Below, in pieces: positions 43,464 to 51,522 of a stretch of DNA of 64,000 bases (positions within the stretch are counted from its first letter, which is position 1; every line of letters begins with the position of its first letter). The stretch is taken from the NCBI RefSeq assembly GCF_027947595.1, contig NZ_CP116257.1, forward strand, positions 6,756,001-6,820,000, read 5' to 3'. The position numbers and the translations under genes are program-made. The notes under the pieces were generated by a model. It saw nothing but the letters and a program-made list of their open reading frames with translations. It had not been told where the DNA came from and made no database searches. The DNA comes from Streptomyces lienomycini (GTDB lineage: Bacteria; Actinomycetota; Actinomycetes; Streptomycetales; Streptomycetaceae).

Positions 43464-44489
43464 CTACCCCCGCGCCAGTTCCAAGGCGTACTCGGGATAC
43501 CACTCCCCCGCCTTCGGGCCGCCCTTGCACTCGCCGTCCGACTCTCCCGGGCGCTTGACCCACAGATAGGCGTCGACCAGCGGGTCGGCGGTCTTCGTCG
43601 TCGGGGTCTCGCCGAGGGCCCGGCCGGGCGGGTTGCACCAGCGTTCGTCGGGGGCGCCCTCGGTGTAGGGGCCGTTGCCGTTGCGGCTGGTGTCGACGAC
43701 GAACGGCTTGCCGCCCACCTTGGCGGAGAGCTGCTTGCCGTACGCGACGGACTCCTCGGTCGTGTAGAAGTTCGAGACGTTGACGGCGAAGCCGTCGGCC
43801 CGGTCGATGCCGGCCCGCTTCAGGGGGTCGAAGATCTGGTCGGGGTGGCCCCAGCCGGCGTTGCCCGCGTCCAGGTACACCTTGGTGTTCTTCAGGGCGG
43901 TGAGCTTGTCGACGGCACCGTTGAGCAGGTCGTAGCGCTCCTCGTGGAACTCCTGCGGGGTGCAGCCGTCCACCAGGTGGAGCACGGCGTCCGGTTCCAG
44001 GACGACGGTGGCGGCGCGGTCGCCGATGCCCTTGGCCACGCCGTCGACGAAGGAGCGGTAGGCGTCGCCGTCGGCGGCACCGCCCTGCGAGTACTGGCCG
44101 CAGTCGCGGTGCGGGATGTTGTAGAGGACGAGCAGCGCGGTGCGGTCGGTCTCGTCGGCGGCCTCGGTGAAACCGCGGGCCTGCTCCTCGGGGTTCTCCG
44201 GGCTGATCCACTCGCCGGTCGGCTGCTGGGCGATCTTGCGGAGCTGTGCGGCCTGGTCCTTCTCGCCCGCCTCGGTGAGGGAGGCCACCTGCTCGGCCGC
44301 GGTGCCGTCGGGGTTGACCCAGAACGGGTCGGCCTCCCGGGGCTGCTGCGTGATCCCGGCGCCCGTGCCCTTGCCGTCCCCGTCACCGGACGAGGAGCAG
44401 CCCGCGAGGAGCAGGGCCGCCGCCCCGAGTGCCGCCGCCGACGCAGCCCGCCTCCTGGACATGTTTCCGGCCGGCTTGCTGCCGTACAT
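43464..44489 (-). CDS. cslZ: GH6 endoglucanase lipoprotein CslZ
   Basis: A 341-residue glycoside hydrolase family 6 protein with a lipobox (ALLLAGCSSSG, Cys near residue 30), so it is anchored outside the membrane. GH6 motifs: LVLYNIPHRDCGQYSQGG (Asp region), VVLEPDAVLHLVDGC (catalytic acid Asp), VYLDAGNAGWGHPDQ, and VDTSRNGNGPYTEG with RWCNPPGRALG. The enzyme would trim beta-1,4-glucan made by CslA. It converges on glxA. AGGGGGG lies before ATG 44489. Confidence 0.92.
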   Translation of the reverse strand: MYGSKPAGNMSRRRAASAAALGAAALLLAGCSSSGDGDGKGTGAGITQQPREADPFWVNPDGTAAEQVASLTEAGEKDQAAQLRKIAQQPTGEWISPENPEEQARGFTEAADETDRTALLVLYNIPHRDCGQYSQGGAADGDAYRSFVDGVAKGIGDRAATVVLEPDAVLHLVDGCTPQEFHEERYDLLNGAVDKLTALKNTKVYLDAGNAGWGHPDQIFDPLKRAGIDRADGFAVNVSNFYTTEESVAYGKQLSAKVGGKPFVVDTSRNGNGPYTEGAPDERWCNPPGRALGETPTTKTADPLVDAYLWVKRPGESDGECKGGPKAGEWYPEYALELARG

Positions 44490-44580
44490 CCAACCCCCCT
44501 GGGTGCACTGTTGCGAGGCTCAATCCTGACATACGCCTTCTGCGCCCGGCCGGTTCCCCGGCAGACGGAGGAGCGCTGTG

Positions 44581-45342
44581 CTATGTGCCGGTTCCGGTCA
44601 GGTAGGCGGAGACGACGACGTTGGCCGTGTAGCCGCCGGTGGTGCGGTCGAAGGTGCCGCCGCAGGTGATGAGGCGGAGCTCGGAGCGGCCCGTGTCGCG
44701 GGGTCCGTAGGCCTGCTGGGCGTCGAAGCCGTCGCGGGCGAGGACCTGGACGTCGTCGACGGTGAACTCGGCGACCTCCGCGTCGTCGCGGACCACCCGG
44801 ATCGTCTGGCCGGGTTCGAGGGTGCTGAGCTGGTAGAACACGGCGGGTTGGGTCTCGGTGTCGACGTGGCCGACCATCAGGGCGGTCCCGGCGGCTCCGG
44901 GGGCGACCCCGGCCGCGTACCAGCCGACGGTGCCGGGCCGGTCGAAGGGCGGTGGTTCGATGGCGCCCTTGGCATCGAGGCCGCGGGCCACGACGGACGC
45001 GTCGATGTCGAGTCCGGGGATCTCCAGCCGCTGCGGCCGGGCGTCGTCGAGGGGTGCGTGGGCGGGCGGCAGGGGTACGTCGCGGGGCCGGCCGGCCGCC
45101 GCCATGTCCCCGATGGCGGGCCGGGACACGCCCTCGCGCACGTCGGTGGCCTCGCGGCCCCACAGCCACAGGCCGAGGAGGAGCACCACCCACGCGATGC
45201 CGGTGACCAGGCGCCCGCCGGGGACAGCGGTCTCCGACCCGGTCTTCTGCGCGGCGCCCTGTCCGCACTGCTCATCCCGCTTGCCCCGCTCGTCCTGCTT
45301 GCCCCGCTCCTCCTGCCCGTCCTGCTCGTCCTGTTCCGACAT
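44581..45342 (-). CDS. Class F sortase
   Basis: A 253-residue membrane-anchored transpeptidase. A highly charged Glu/Asp/Gln/Lys N-terminus (1-45) precedes one transmembrane helix (about 53-72). The sortase barrel carries the His in ALMVGHVDTE, Cys in LRLITCGGTFD and Arg in DTGRSELRL. Class F sortases of Streptomyces attach or process surface proteins. It starts two bases after the stop of the secreted partner gene, so they are co-expressed. Confidence 0.88.
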   Translation of the reverse strand: MSEQDEQDGQEERGKQDERGKRDEQCGQGAAQKTGSETAVPGGRLVTGIAWVVLLLGLWLWGREATDVREGVSRPAIGDMAAAGRPRDVPLPPAHAPLDDARPQRLEIPGLDIDASVVARGLDAKGAIEPPPFDRPGTVGWYAAGVAPGAAGTALMVGHVDTETQPAVFYQLSTLEPGQTIRVVRDDAEVAEFTVDDVQVLARDGFDAQQAYGPRDTGRSELRLITCGGTFDRTTGGYTANVVVSAYLTGTGT

Positions 45343-45344
45343 GG

Positions 45345-45902
45345 TCAGTCCGTCCCGCGACTCCGGCTGCGGACGCTGCGCAGCGCGACGGCGACGGCGG
45401 CGATGCCCGCGAGGACCAGGCCGGTCACGGTGTGCGCCGTGCCGGGCGGCTCGGAACGGGCCTGCCGCGTGCCGTCGGAGGCGGCCGTCAGCCGGGCGGT
45501 GCCGCCGCCTCCCGCGTCGACGGGGGCGACGGGCGAGGCGTGGGCGGTCGGGCGCCCCTCGTCGTGGACGGTGATGGTGCCCTTGCGCGCCTGCCCGCCG
45601 CACGTGACCTGCACGGCGTACACGCCGGCCCGCACGCTGGTGCGGACCCGGCTGGAGCCGACCAGGGCGCCGTTCTCCGCGGTGAGGCCGAGCCGGACGT
45701 CCGACTCGAAGGCCGCGGACACGGCGACGGCCGTCTTCTCGGCGCAGTCGGGCACGCGGAGTGTGACGTCCGTGCCGGGGGCGGGCGCGGACGGTGTCAC
45801 GGAGACACCGCCGCCGTCCGCCGCGTGGGCGGTGGCCGCCGGCGCGCACAACGCGGCGGCCAGCGCGCCTCCGGCACAGAGGGTGACCTTCAGTGAGCCC
45901 AT
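45345..45902 (-). CDS. Secreted, membrane-anchored protein paired with sortase
   Basis: A 185-residue protein: signal peptide ending near TAHA (residue 27), an Ig-like beta domain (about 32-115, GTDVTLRVPDCAEKTAVAVS ... VRAGVYAVQVTCGG) with two Cys likely in a disulfide, a flexible stretch, and a C-terminal hydrophobic helix (about 155-172) with an Arg-rich tail. The C-terminal layout is that of a wall-anchored protein, but I see no LPxTG or LAxTG motif before the helix. It could be a sortase substrate with a diverged motif or a simple membrane anchor. Confidence 0.78.
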   Translation of the reverse strand: MGSLKVTLCAGGALAAALCAPAATAHAADGGGVSVTPSAPAPGTDVTLRVPDCAEKTAVAVSAAFESDVRLGLTAENGALVGSSRVRTSVRAGVYAVQVTCGGQARKGTITVHDEGRPTAHASPVAPVDAGGGGTARLTAASDGTRQARSEPPGTAHTVTGLVLAGIAAVAVALRSVRSRSRGTD

Positions 45903-46005
45903 CGTGTACCTCCAGTTGTCTGGAGGCTCCCCCGCGCGCCCGGTTCCCGCATCCCGCGCGGGGGTCGGGCTGCTCCGATCGGGTCACGCGGGGGACGTCC
46001 GGGTT

Positions 46006-46785
46006 TCAGACCCGCGCGACGAGGTCCGCGATCGAGTCGACCACCTGGGACGGGCGGTACGGGAAGTCCTCGACCTGCTCCGGCCGGGTGAGGCCGGTGA
46101 GCACCAGGAAGGTCTGCATCCCGGCCTCCATGCCGGCCAGCACGTCGGTGTCCATGCGGTCGCCGATCATCGCGCTGGTCTCGGAGTGGGCGCCGATCGC
46201 GTTGAGCCCGGTGCGCATCATCAGCGGGTTGGGCTTGCCCGCGAAGTACGGCTGCTTGCCGGTCGCCTTGGTGATCAGGGCGGCCACCGCGCCGGTCGCC
46301 GGGAGCGGCCCCTCGGCGGAGGGGCCGGTCTCGTCGGGGTTGGTGCAGATGAAGCGGGCGCCCGCGTTGATCAGCCGTACCGCCTTCGTCATGGCCTCGA
46401 AGGAGTACGTGCGGGTCTCGCCGAGGACGACGTAGTCGGGGTCGTGGTCGGTGAGGATGTAGCCGATGTCGTGCAGGGCCGTGGTGAGGCCCGCCTCGCC
46501 GATGACGTAGGCCGAGCCGCCGGGCCGCTGGTCCTCCAGGAACTGGGCGGTGGCCAGCGCCGAGGTCCAGATGGAGTCGATCGGCACTTCCAGGCCCATG
46601 CGCCGCAGCCGGGCGTGCAGGTCGCGCGGGGTGTAGATCGAGTTGTTGGTGAGGACCAGGAAGGGCTTGCCGGACTCGCGGAGCCTCTTGAGGAAGGCGT
46701 CGGCACCGGGGATCGGCACGCCTTCGTGGATGAGGACCCCGTCCATGTCGGTGAGCCACGACTCGATGGGCTTGCGGTCTGCCAT
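46006..46785 (-). CDS. HAD-IIA family phosphatase (NagD-like)
   Basis: A 259-residue cytoplasmic phosphatase. Motif I LTDMDGVLI, motif II VLTNNS, the Lys in YFAGKPNPLMM and motif III IGDRMDTDVLAGM are complete, with the class IIA cap between motifs II and III. The substrate is probably a nucleotide or sugar phosphate. It lies downstream of the phosphonate-type operon on the same strand, with a 107-base gap, and may or may not belong to it. Confidence 0.9.
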   Translation of the reverse strand: MADRKPIESWLTDMDGVLIHEGVPIPGADAFLKRLRESGKPFLVLTNNSIYTPRDLHARLRRMGLEVPIDSIWTSALATAQFLEDQRPGGSAYVIGEAGLTTALHDIGYILTDHDPDYVVLGETRTYSFEAMTKAVRLINAGARFICTNPDETGPSAEGPLPATGAVAALITKATGKQPYFAGKPNPLMMRTGLNAIGAHSETSAMIGDRMDTDVLAGMEAGMQTFLVLTGLTRPEQVEDFPYRPSQVVDSIADLVARV

Positions 46786-46892
46786 GTGCGGGTCTCCTGC
46801 CTGCGCGGTCCTGCGTGCGCCCCAGCCTAGACAGAGCAGGATCTTGAGGGAACGGCCGTCTCAGCTCCCGGTCGCCCCGGCCGCCCCTCGCC

Positions 46893-47945
46893 TCAGCCGC
46901 CCGTCGCCTCCTTCCAGGCGTCGATGTAGGCGGTGAGGTTCTCCTCGATGTCGCTCCAGTCCGGCTCGAAGACCTCCACCCCGTCCATCAGCCGGGTGAG
47001 GGCGACGGCGTTGGCGTCGGTGGCCTTGACGTCCTGGCGGGCCGCGAAGCCGCCGCCGATCTCGCTGACCTGCTGCTGCGCCTTCCGGCTCAGCAGGTAG
47101 TCGAGGAGTTTCCTGCCGTTCTCGGTGTGCGGGGCGTCGGTGACCAGACCGGCCGCGTAAGGCAGGGCGAAGGTCGTGGGCCTGCCGCCCTCGCGGGCCG
47201 GGAACCAGATGCCGAGGTTCGGCAGGGACGTGGACTGGGCGTAATTCATCTGGACGTCCCCGTTGGCGACGAGGAGTTCACCCTTGTCGACCTTGGGGGC
47301 GAGCTTGCCGGTGGAGGCGGACGGGCCGACGTTGTTGGCCTGGAGCTTCTTCAGGTACTCCATGGCGGGCTTCTCGCCGCCGAAGTCGTGCATCGCCTTG
47401 ATGAGGACGGCGGTGCCGTCGCCGGCGACGCCGGGGGTGGAGTACTGGAGCTTGTTCTTGTACCTGGCGTCGAGCAGGTCCTCCCAGGTGGTGGGGGCCT
47501 GCTTCAGCTCCTTCGTGTTGTGGACGAAGCCGAAGTAGTTGTTGACGACGGCGGTCCAGGTGCCGTTCGCCGCCTTGTCGGCGCCGTTGACGTGATCGAG
47601 TCCCTGGGGGGCGTACTTCTGGAGCAGCCCCTTGGTGTCGGCCTGCTGGATGAAGGGCGGGAGCGTGACGAGGACGTCGGCCTGCGGGTTGCGCTTCTCC
47701 CGGACGGTTCGCTGCACCATCTCGCCGGAGCCGCCCTCGACGTACTCGACCTCGATACCGGTCTCCTTCTCGAAGTCGGCGAAGACCCGGTCGTACCAGC
47801 CGTCGCCGTTCTCACCCTTGAGGCCGTCGGCGCTGTAGACGGTGACGACGTTCTCGTCGGAGGCGGCGGAGGTGCCGCCGCAGGCGGTCAGGGGGAGGGC
47901 GAGGACGCAGAGGGCGGCGAGCGGTGTGGCGGCGTTCCTGGGCAT
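46893..47945 (-). CDS. ABC transporter substrate-binding lipoprotein (2-aminoethylphosphonate type)
   Basis: A 350-residue lipoprotein (lipobox LPLTACGG, Cys near 22) of the Fe3+/thiamine/2-aminoethylphosphonate binding-protein group: NVVTVYSADGLKGENGDGWY, FEKETGIEVEYVEGGSGEMV, DVLVTLPPFIQQAD. The opposite end resembles the same family (LDYLLSRKAQQQVSEIGGGF). The neighbouring phosphonatase-like and FAD oxidase genes point to an aminophosphonate ligand. It is the last transporter gene of the leftward operon; its upstream gap has a GGTGGC hexamer run. Confidence 0.85.
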   Translation of the reverse strand: MPRNAATPLAALCVLALPLTACGGTSAASDENVVTVYSADGLKGENGDGWYDRVFADFEKETGIEVEYVEGGSGEMVQRTVREKRNPQADVLVTLPPFIQQADTKGLLQKYAPQGLDHVNGADKAANGTWTAVVNNYFGFVHNTKELKQAPTTWEDLLDARYKNKLQYSTPGVAGDGTAVLIKAMHDFGGEKPAMEYLKKLQANNVGPSASTGKLAPKVDKGELLVANGDVQMNYAQSTSLPNLGIWFPAREGGRPTTFALPYAAGLVTDAPHTENGRKLLDYLLSRKAQQQVSEIGGGFAARQDVKATDANAVALTRLMDGVEVFEPDWSDIEENLTAYIDAWKEATGG

Positions 47946-48021
47946 GGCGGGGCGAACTCCTTGCGGGTCGGGTCGGGGCGTGGGGGCGGTGGCGGTGGCG
48001 GTGGCGGTGGCGAGGGCTGGT

Positions 48022-48819
48022 TCAGCGGTACGAGGCTCTGGTGCGGATCCGGGAGACCGCGAGCAGCACCAGCAGGGTGGCCGTCATGAGGACCACGGCG
48101 ACGGCGGAGCCGGTGAACAGGGCGCCGCGGTCGGTGGCCGCGTAGATCAGGACGGGCAGCGGGGTCCAGTCGGGCGGGTAGAGCATCATCGTGGCGCTCA
48201 GCTCGCCCATGGACAGGGCGAAGCAGAGACCGGCGGCCGCGGTCAGGGACGGCAGCAGCAGCGGCAGCCGCACCCGCCACAGGACGTGTGCCGGTGAGGC
48301 GCCCAGCGACGCGGCGGCCTGTTCGTAGGCCGGGTCGAGGCGGGTGAGCGCGGCGGAGACGGACTGGTGGGCGAAGGCGGTCACCAGCACGGTGTGGGCG
48401 ATGATCACGATCCAGCGGGTGCCGTTGAGCAGCATCGGCGGCTGGGAGAAGGCGACCAGGGTGGCGAGTCCCACGACGACGGAGGGCACGGCGAGGGGCA
48501 GCACGAACAGGGCGTCGACCGCCTTGCGGTACCGCTGTTCCAGCGCCGCCGCGGCGAGGGCGGCCCAGGTGCCGGCCGCCAGCGCGACCAGGCTGGCGGT
48601 GACGGCGGTGACCAGGCTGGTGGTGAGCGCCTGGAGGGCCTCGCCGCGGGTGGCGGCCGCGTAGTGGGCGGTGGTCGGTCCCGAGGGCAGCACGCCGGAC
48701 CAGTGGGTGGCGAAGGAGGCACCGAGGACGACCAGCAGGGGCAGGGCGAACAGGGGCAGGAAGAGGAGGAGGAAGAGGGCCCACACGGCCCACCTCGCCC
48801 CGCGGCTATGCACGAGCAC
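48022..48819 (-). CDS. ABC transporter permease, second subunit
   Basis: A 265-residue membrane protein with six transmembrane helices and the EAA loop YEQAAASLGASPAHVLWRVRLP. It is the partner of the upstream permease, overlapping it by 14 bases, and of the same Fe/phosphonate-type importer family. Confidence 0.87.
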   Translation of the reverse strand: MLVHSRGARWAVWALFLLLFLPLFALPLLVVLGASFATHWSGVLPSGPTTAHYAAATRGEALQALTTSLVTAVTASLVALAAGTWAALAAAALEQRYRKAVDALFVLPLAVPSVVVGLATLVAFSQPPMLLNGTRWIVIIAHTVLVTAFAHQSVSAALTRLDPAYEQAAASLGASPAHVLWRVRLPLLLPSLTAAAGLCFALSMGELSATMMLYPPDWTPLPVLIYAATDRGALFTGSAVAVVLMTATLLVLLAVSRIRTRASYR

Positions 48820-49630
48820 GGCGGCTCACCACCCGGTAGAGGCCGTAGAGGCCCACGGAGATCAGGACGTTGACGACGGCGACCACGCAGGCACCCGGGT
48901 AGTCGGACTCCAGGATCGCCTTGCCGTAGACGAGGGTCGGCAGGGTCGTGACGCCCTTGGCGCCGGTGAACAGGACGATGCCGAACTCGTTGAGGCACAG
49001 GACGAGGACCAGGCTGCCGCCGGCCGCGAGCGCGGGCAGCGCCTCCGGCAGGATGATCCGCCGGACGACGCGCGGAGCGCGGGCGCCCAGCGAACCGGCG
49101 GCCTCCAGCTGGGCGGTGTCCAGCTGGGAGAAGGCGGCGAGCAGCGGACGCATCACGAACGGGGTGAAGTACGTGATCTCGGCGAGCAGTACGCCCCACG
49201 GCGTGGTGAGGAACCGGAACGGCCCCTCCGCCGCTCCCGTCACGTCGGTCCACACGCCGTTGGCCATGCCGACCGTGCCGTAGACGAAGAGCAGGGCGAG
49301 GGTGATCAGGAAGGACGGGAAGGAGAGGAAGACGTCGACGAACCGGGCCACCGCCCGCGCCCCCGGGAACGGCACGAACGCGATGACCAGCGCGAGCACG
49401 AACCCGAGGAGCAGGCACCCGGCGGTGGCGGCGAGGGCCAGCCACACGGTGGTCCACAGCGCCTCCCGGAAGGCGGTGGAGGCGAGGACGTCGGCGTACG
49501 GCTCCAGGGAGGTGCCGCCGGTGTCCGGCTGGAAGGACTGCTGGACGACGAGGGCGAGGGGGTAGAGGAAGAAGAGCGCGAGGAGGGCCACGGGCGGCAG
49601 GGCCCACAGGTACGCCGCTTTACTCCTCAT
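48806..49630 (-). CDS. ABC transporter permease, first subunit
   Basis: A 274-residue membrane protein with six predicted helices; the EAA-like loop is LEAAGSLGARAPRVVRRIILPE. It overlaps the ATPase gene by 11 bases upstream and the second permease downstream, so the importer subunits are coupled. Confidence 0.87.
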   Translation of the reverse strand: MRSKAAYLWALPPVALLALFFLYPLALVVQQSFQPDTGGTSLEPYADVLASTAFREALWTTVWLALAATAGCLLLGFVLALVIAFVPFPGARAVARFVDVFLSFPSFLITLALLFVYGTVGMANGVWTDVTGAAEGPFRFLTTPWGVLLAEITYFTPFVMRPLLAAFSQLDTAQLEAAGSLGARAPRVVRRIILPEALPALAAGGSLVLVLCLNEFGIVLFTGAKGVTTLPTLVYGKAILESDYPGACVVAVVNVLISVGLYGLYRVVSRRARA

Positions 49631-50696
49631 CGGCGCTCACCCCCGCGGGCAGCAGCACCGCGTCGTCGGGGGCGAAGTGCAGGGTGACCTCGTCGCCGTG
49701 GGCGGGCGGGTCCCGCAGTTCCCGCACGTCGGCCATGACGCGGTGGCCCGCGACGTCGACGTACAGCCGGTGCGTCGCGCCCCGCCACTGGATCTCCCCC
49801 ACCGTCCCGGTGAACCGGTTGGGCCCGGGACCCTCACCGATCCCGACGAGGTGCGGGCGTACGCACAGGGTCGCCGAGGCGCCCGGCGCGACGCCCCGGC
49901 TGTCGAGTTCCAGCTTCGCCCGCCCCAGCAGCGCCCCGCCGGGCCGCACCGTCACCGGCAGGAGGTTCGCGTTGCCGACGAAGGACGCCGTGAAGGCGTT
50001 GGCCGGCGCCCGGTACAGCTCGCGCGGGGTGCCGCAGGCCTGGAGGCGGGCCCTGTCCATCACCGCGATCCGGTCGGCGAGGGTGAGGGCCTCCACCTGG
50101 TCGTGGGTGACGTAGAGGATCGACACGTCGGGCAGCTCGCGGTGGAGCCGGGCCAGTTCGGCGAGCATCCCGGAGCGCAGTTGGGCGTCGAGCGCGGACA
50201 GTGGTTCGTCCAGGAGCAGGACGCCGGGCCGGATGGCCAGCGCGCGGGCGATGGCGACGCGCTGCTGCTGGCCGCCGGACAGCTCGCGGGGGTGGCGTCG
50301 GGCGTAGGCGCCCATGCCGGTCATGTCCAGCGCTTCGGCGACCCGTGCCCGGACCTCGGCCCGGGGGACCTTGCGGGCGCGGAGTCCGAAGGCGACGTTC
50401 TCCTCGACCCGCATGTGCGGGAACAGGGCGTACTGCTGGACGACCATGCCGATGCCGCGCCGGTGCGGGGGCAGGCCGGTGACGTCGCGGTCGCCGAGGA
50501 ACACCCGCCCCGAGGCGGGCCGTACGAACCCGGCGACCGCCCGCAGCGCGGTGGTCTTGCCGGATCCGGACGGCCCGAGCAGCGCCATGACCTCGCCGGG
50601 TTCCACGGTGAGGTCCAGGGCGTCGAGGACGACGTTGCCGTCGTAGGCGACGGTGACCCGGTCGAAGCGGATGCCGCAGGCGGGGCGGGCGGCCAT
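49620..50696 (-). CDS. ABC transporter ATP-binding protein
   Basis: A 358-residue ATPase with Walker A LLGPSGSGKTT, Q-loop GMVVQQYALF, signature LSGGQQQRVAIARAL, Walker B VLLLDEPLSALD and the His loop YVTHDQVEAL. The C-terminal TOBE-like region (about 260-350) is typical of MalK/phosphonate/iron type ATPases. Its ATG shares one base with the upstream HAD stop (TGATG). Confidence 0.9.
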   Translation of the reverse strand: MAARPACGIRFDRVTVAYDGNVVLDALDLTVEPGEVMALLGPSGSGKTTALRAVAGFVRPASGRVFLGDRDVTGLPPHRRGIGMVVQQYALFPHMRVEENVAFGLRARKVPRAEVRARVAEALDMTGMGAYARRHPRELSGGQQQRVAIARALAIRPGVLLLDEPLSALDAQLRSGMLAELARLHRELPDVSILYVTHDQVEALTLADRIAVMDRARLQACGTPRELYRAPANAFTASFVGNANLLPVTVRPGGALLGRAKLELDSRGVAPGASATLCVRPHLVGIGEGPGPNRFTGTVGEIQWRGATHRLYVDVAGHRVMADVRELRDPPAHGDEVTLHFAPDDAVLLPAGVSADEE

Positions 50697-51517
50697 CAGC
50701 CGGCTCCGCGCAGCAGGGCGGGCAGGTCGGCGACGGAGTCGAGGACGTGGGTCGCGCCCGCCTCACGGAGGGCGTCGTCGCCGTGGGCCCCGGTCCGCAC
50801 CCCGGCGACCAGTCCGGCACCGGCCCGTACCCCGCTGAGCACGTCGTACGAGGTGTCGCCGACGACGGCGACCTGCCGTACGGCATCGGCGGCGCCGGTG
50901 CGCAGGAACGCCGTCAGCACCATGTCCGGGTGGGGGCGTCCGCGTCCGCCGGCGTCGGCGGGGCACAGGGTGAGCGGCACCAGGCCGCGCCAGCCGAGCG
51001 CGTCGAGGATGGCGTCCTGGGTGACGCGGGCGAATCCGGTGGTGAGGACGACGGTGCGGCCGTCGGCGGCCAGTTCCTCGACGGCCTCGCGGGCGCCGGG
51101 TACGGGGGCGATCAGGCCGCCGCCGACGAGGGCGCCGTACGCCTGCTCGAAGGCGGCGTTGGCATGCCGGGCGCGGTCCTCGTCGCCGAACAGGTGCCGG
51201 AAGACGGAGATCTTGGACTCGCCCATGGTGGCGCGGACGTGGGCGAGCTTCTCGGCGTGGTCCGGGGTGCCGGGTTCGACGCCCAGGGCGCGGGCGGCGG
51301 TGTCGAAGGCACGCTCGACGAGGCCGCCGTCGGCGACGGTGGTGCCGGCCATGTCGAGGACGACGAGGCGGATGTCGGGGGCGGGCGTCGTGTCGGTCGT
51401 GGGTGTCGTGTCGGTCGTGGGTGTCGTGTCGGTCGTGGGTGTCGTGTCGGTCGTGGGTGTCGTGTCGGTCGTGGGTGTCGTGTCGGTCGTGGGTGTCGTG
51501 TCGGTCGTGGGTGTCAT
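50696..51517 (-). CDS. Phosphonatase-like HAD hydrolase with N-terminal repeat
   Basis: A 273-residue HAD hydrolase of the PhnX-like group found in phosphonate clusters. Motif I is LVVLDMAGTTVADGG, motif II VVLTTGFAR, motif III VAVVGDTSYDVLSG. It probably cleaves a phosphonoacetaldehyde-like C-P bond or dephosphorylates a related product. Before the fold lie seven TTDTTP repeats (51383-51508) that no HAD fold needs. ATG 51517 is used; GTG 51526 overlaps the upstream stop as GTGA and is as likely. Confidence 0.85.
   Translation of the reverse strand: MTPTTDTTPTTDTTPTTDTTPTTDTTPTTDTTPTTDTTPTTDTTPAPDIRLVVLDMAGTTVADGGLVERAFDTAARALGVEPGTPDHAEKLAHVRATMGESKISVFRHLFGDEDRARHANAAFEQAYGALVGGGLIAPVPGAREAVEELAADGRTVVLTTGFARVTQDAILDALGWRGLVPLTLCPADAGGRGRPHPDMVLTAFLRTGAADAVRQVAVVGDTSYDVLSGVRAGAGLVAGVRTGAHGDDALREAGATHVLDSVADLPALLRGAG
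51383..51508. repeat. 18-bp tandem repeat in the HAD gene, seven copies
   Basis: Seven near-identical 18-bp units encode TTDTTP repeats at the N-terminus of the phosphonatase-like protein. Since 18 is a multiple of three, copy-number change would alter length but not frame. The unit is almost the same in all copies, a sign of recent expansion. Confidence 0.9.
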
Positions 51518-51522
51518 GGGTG

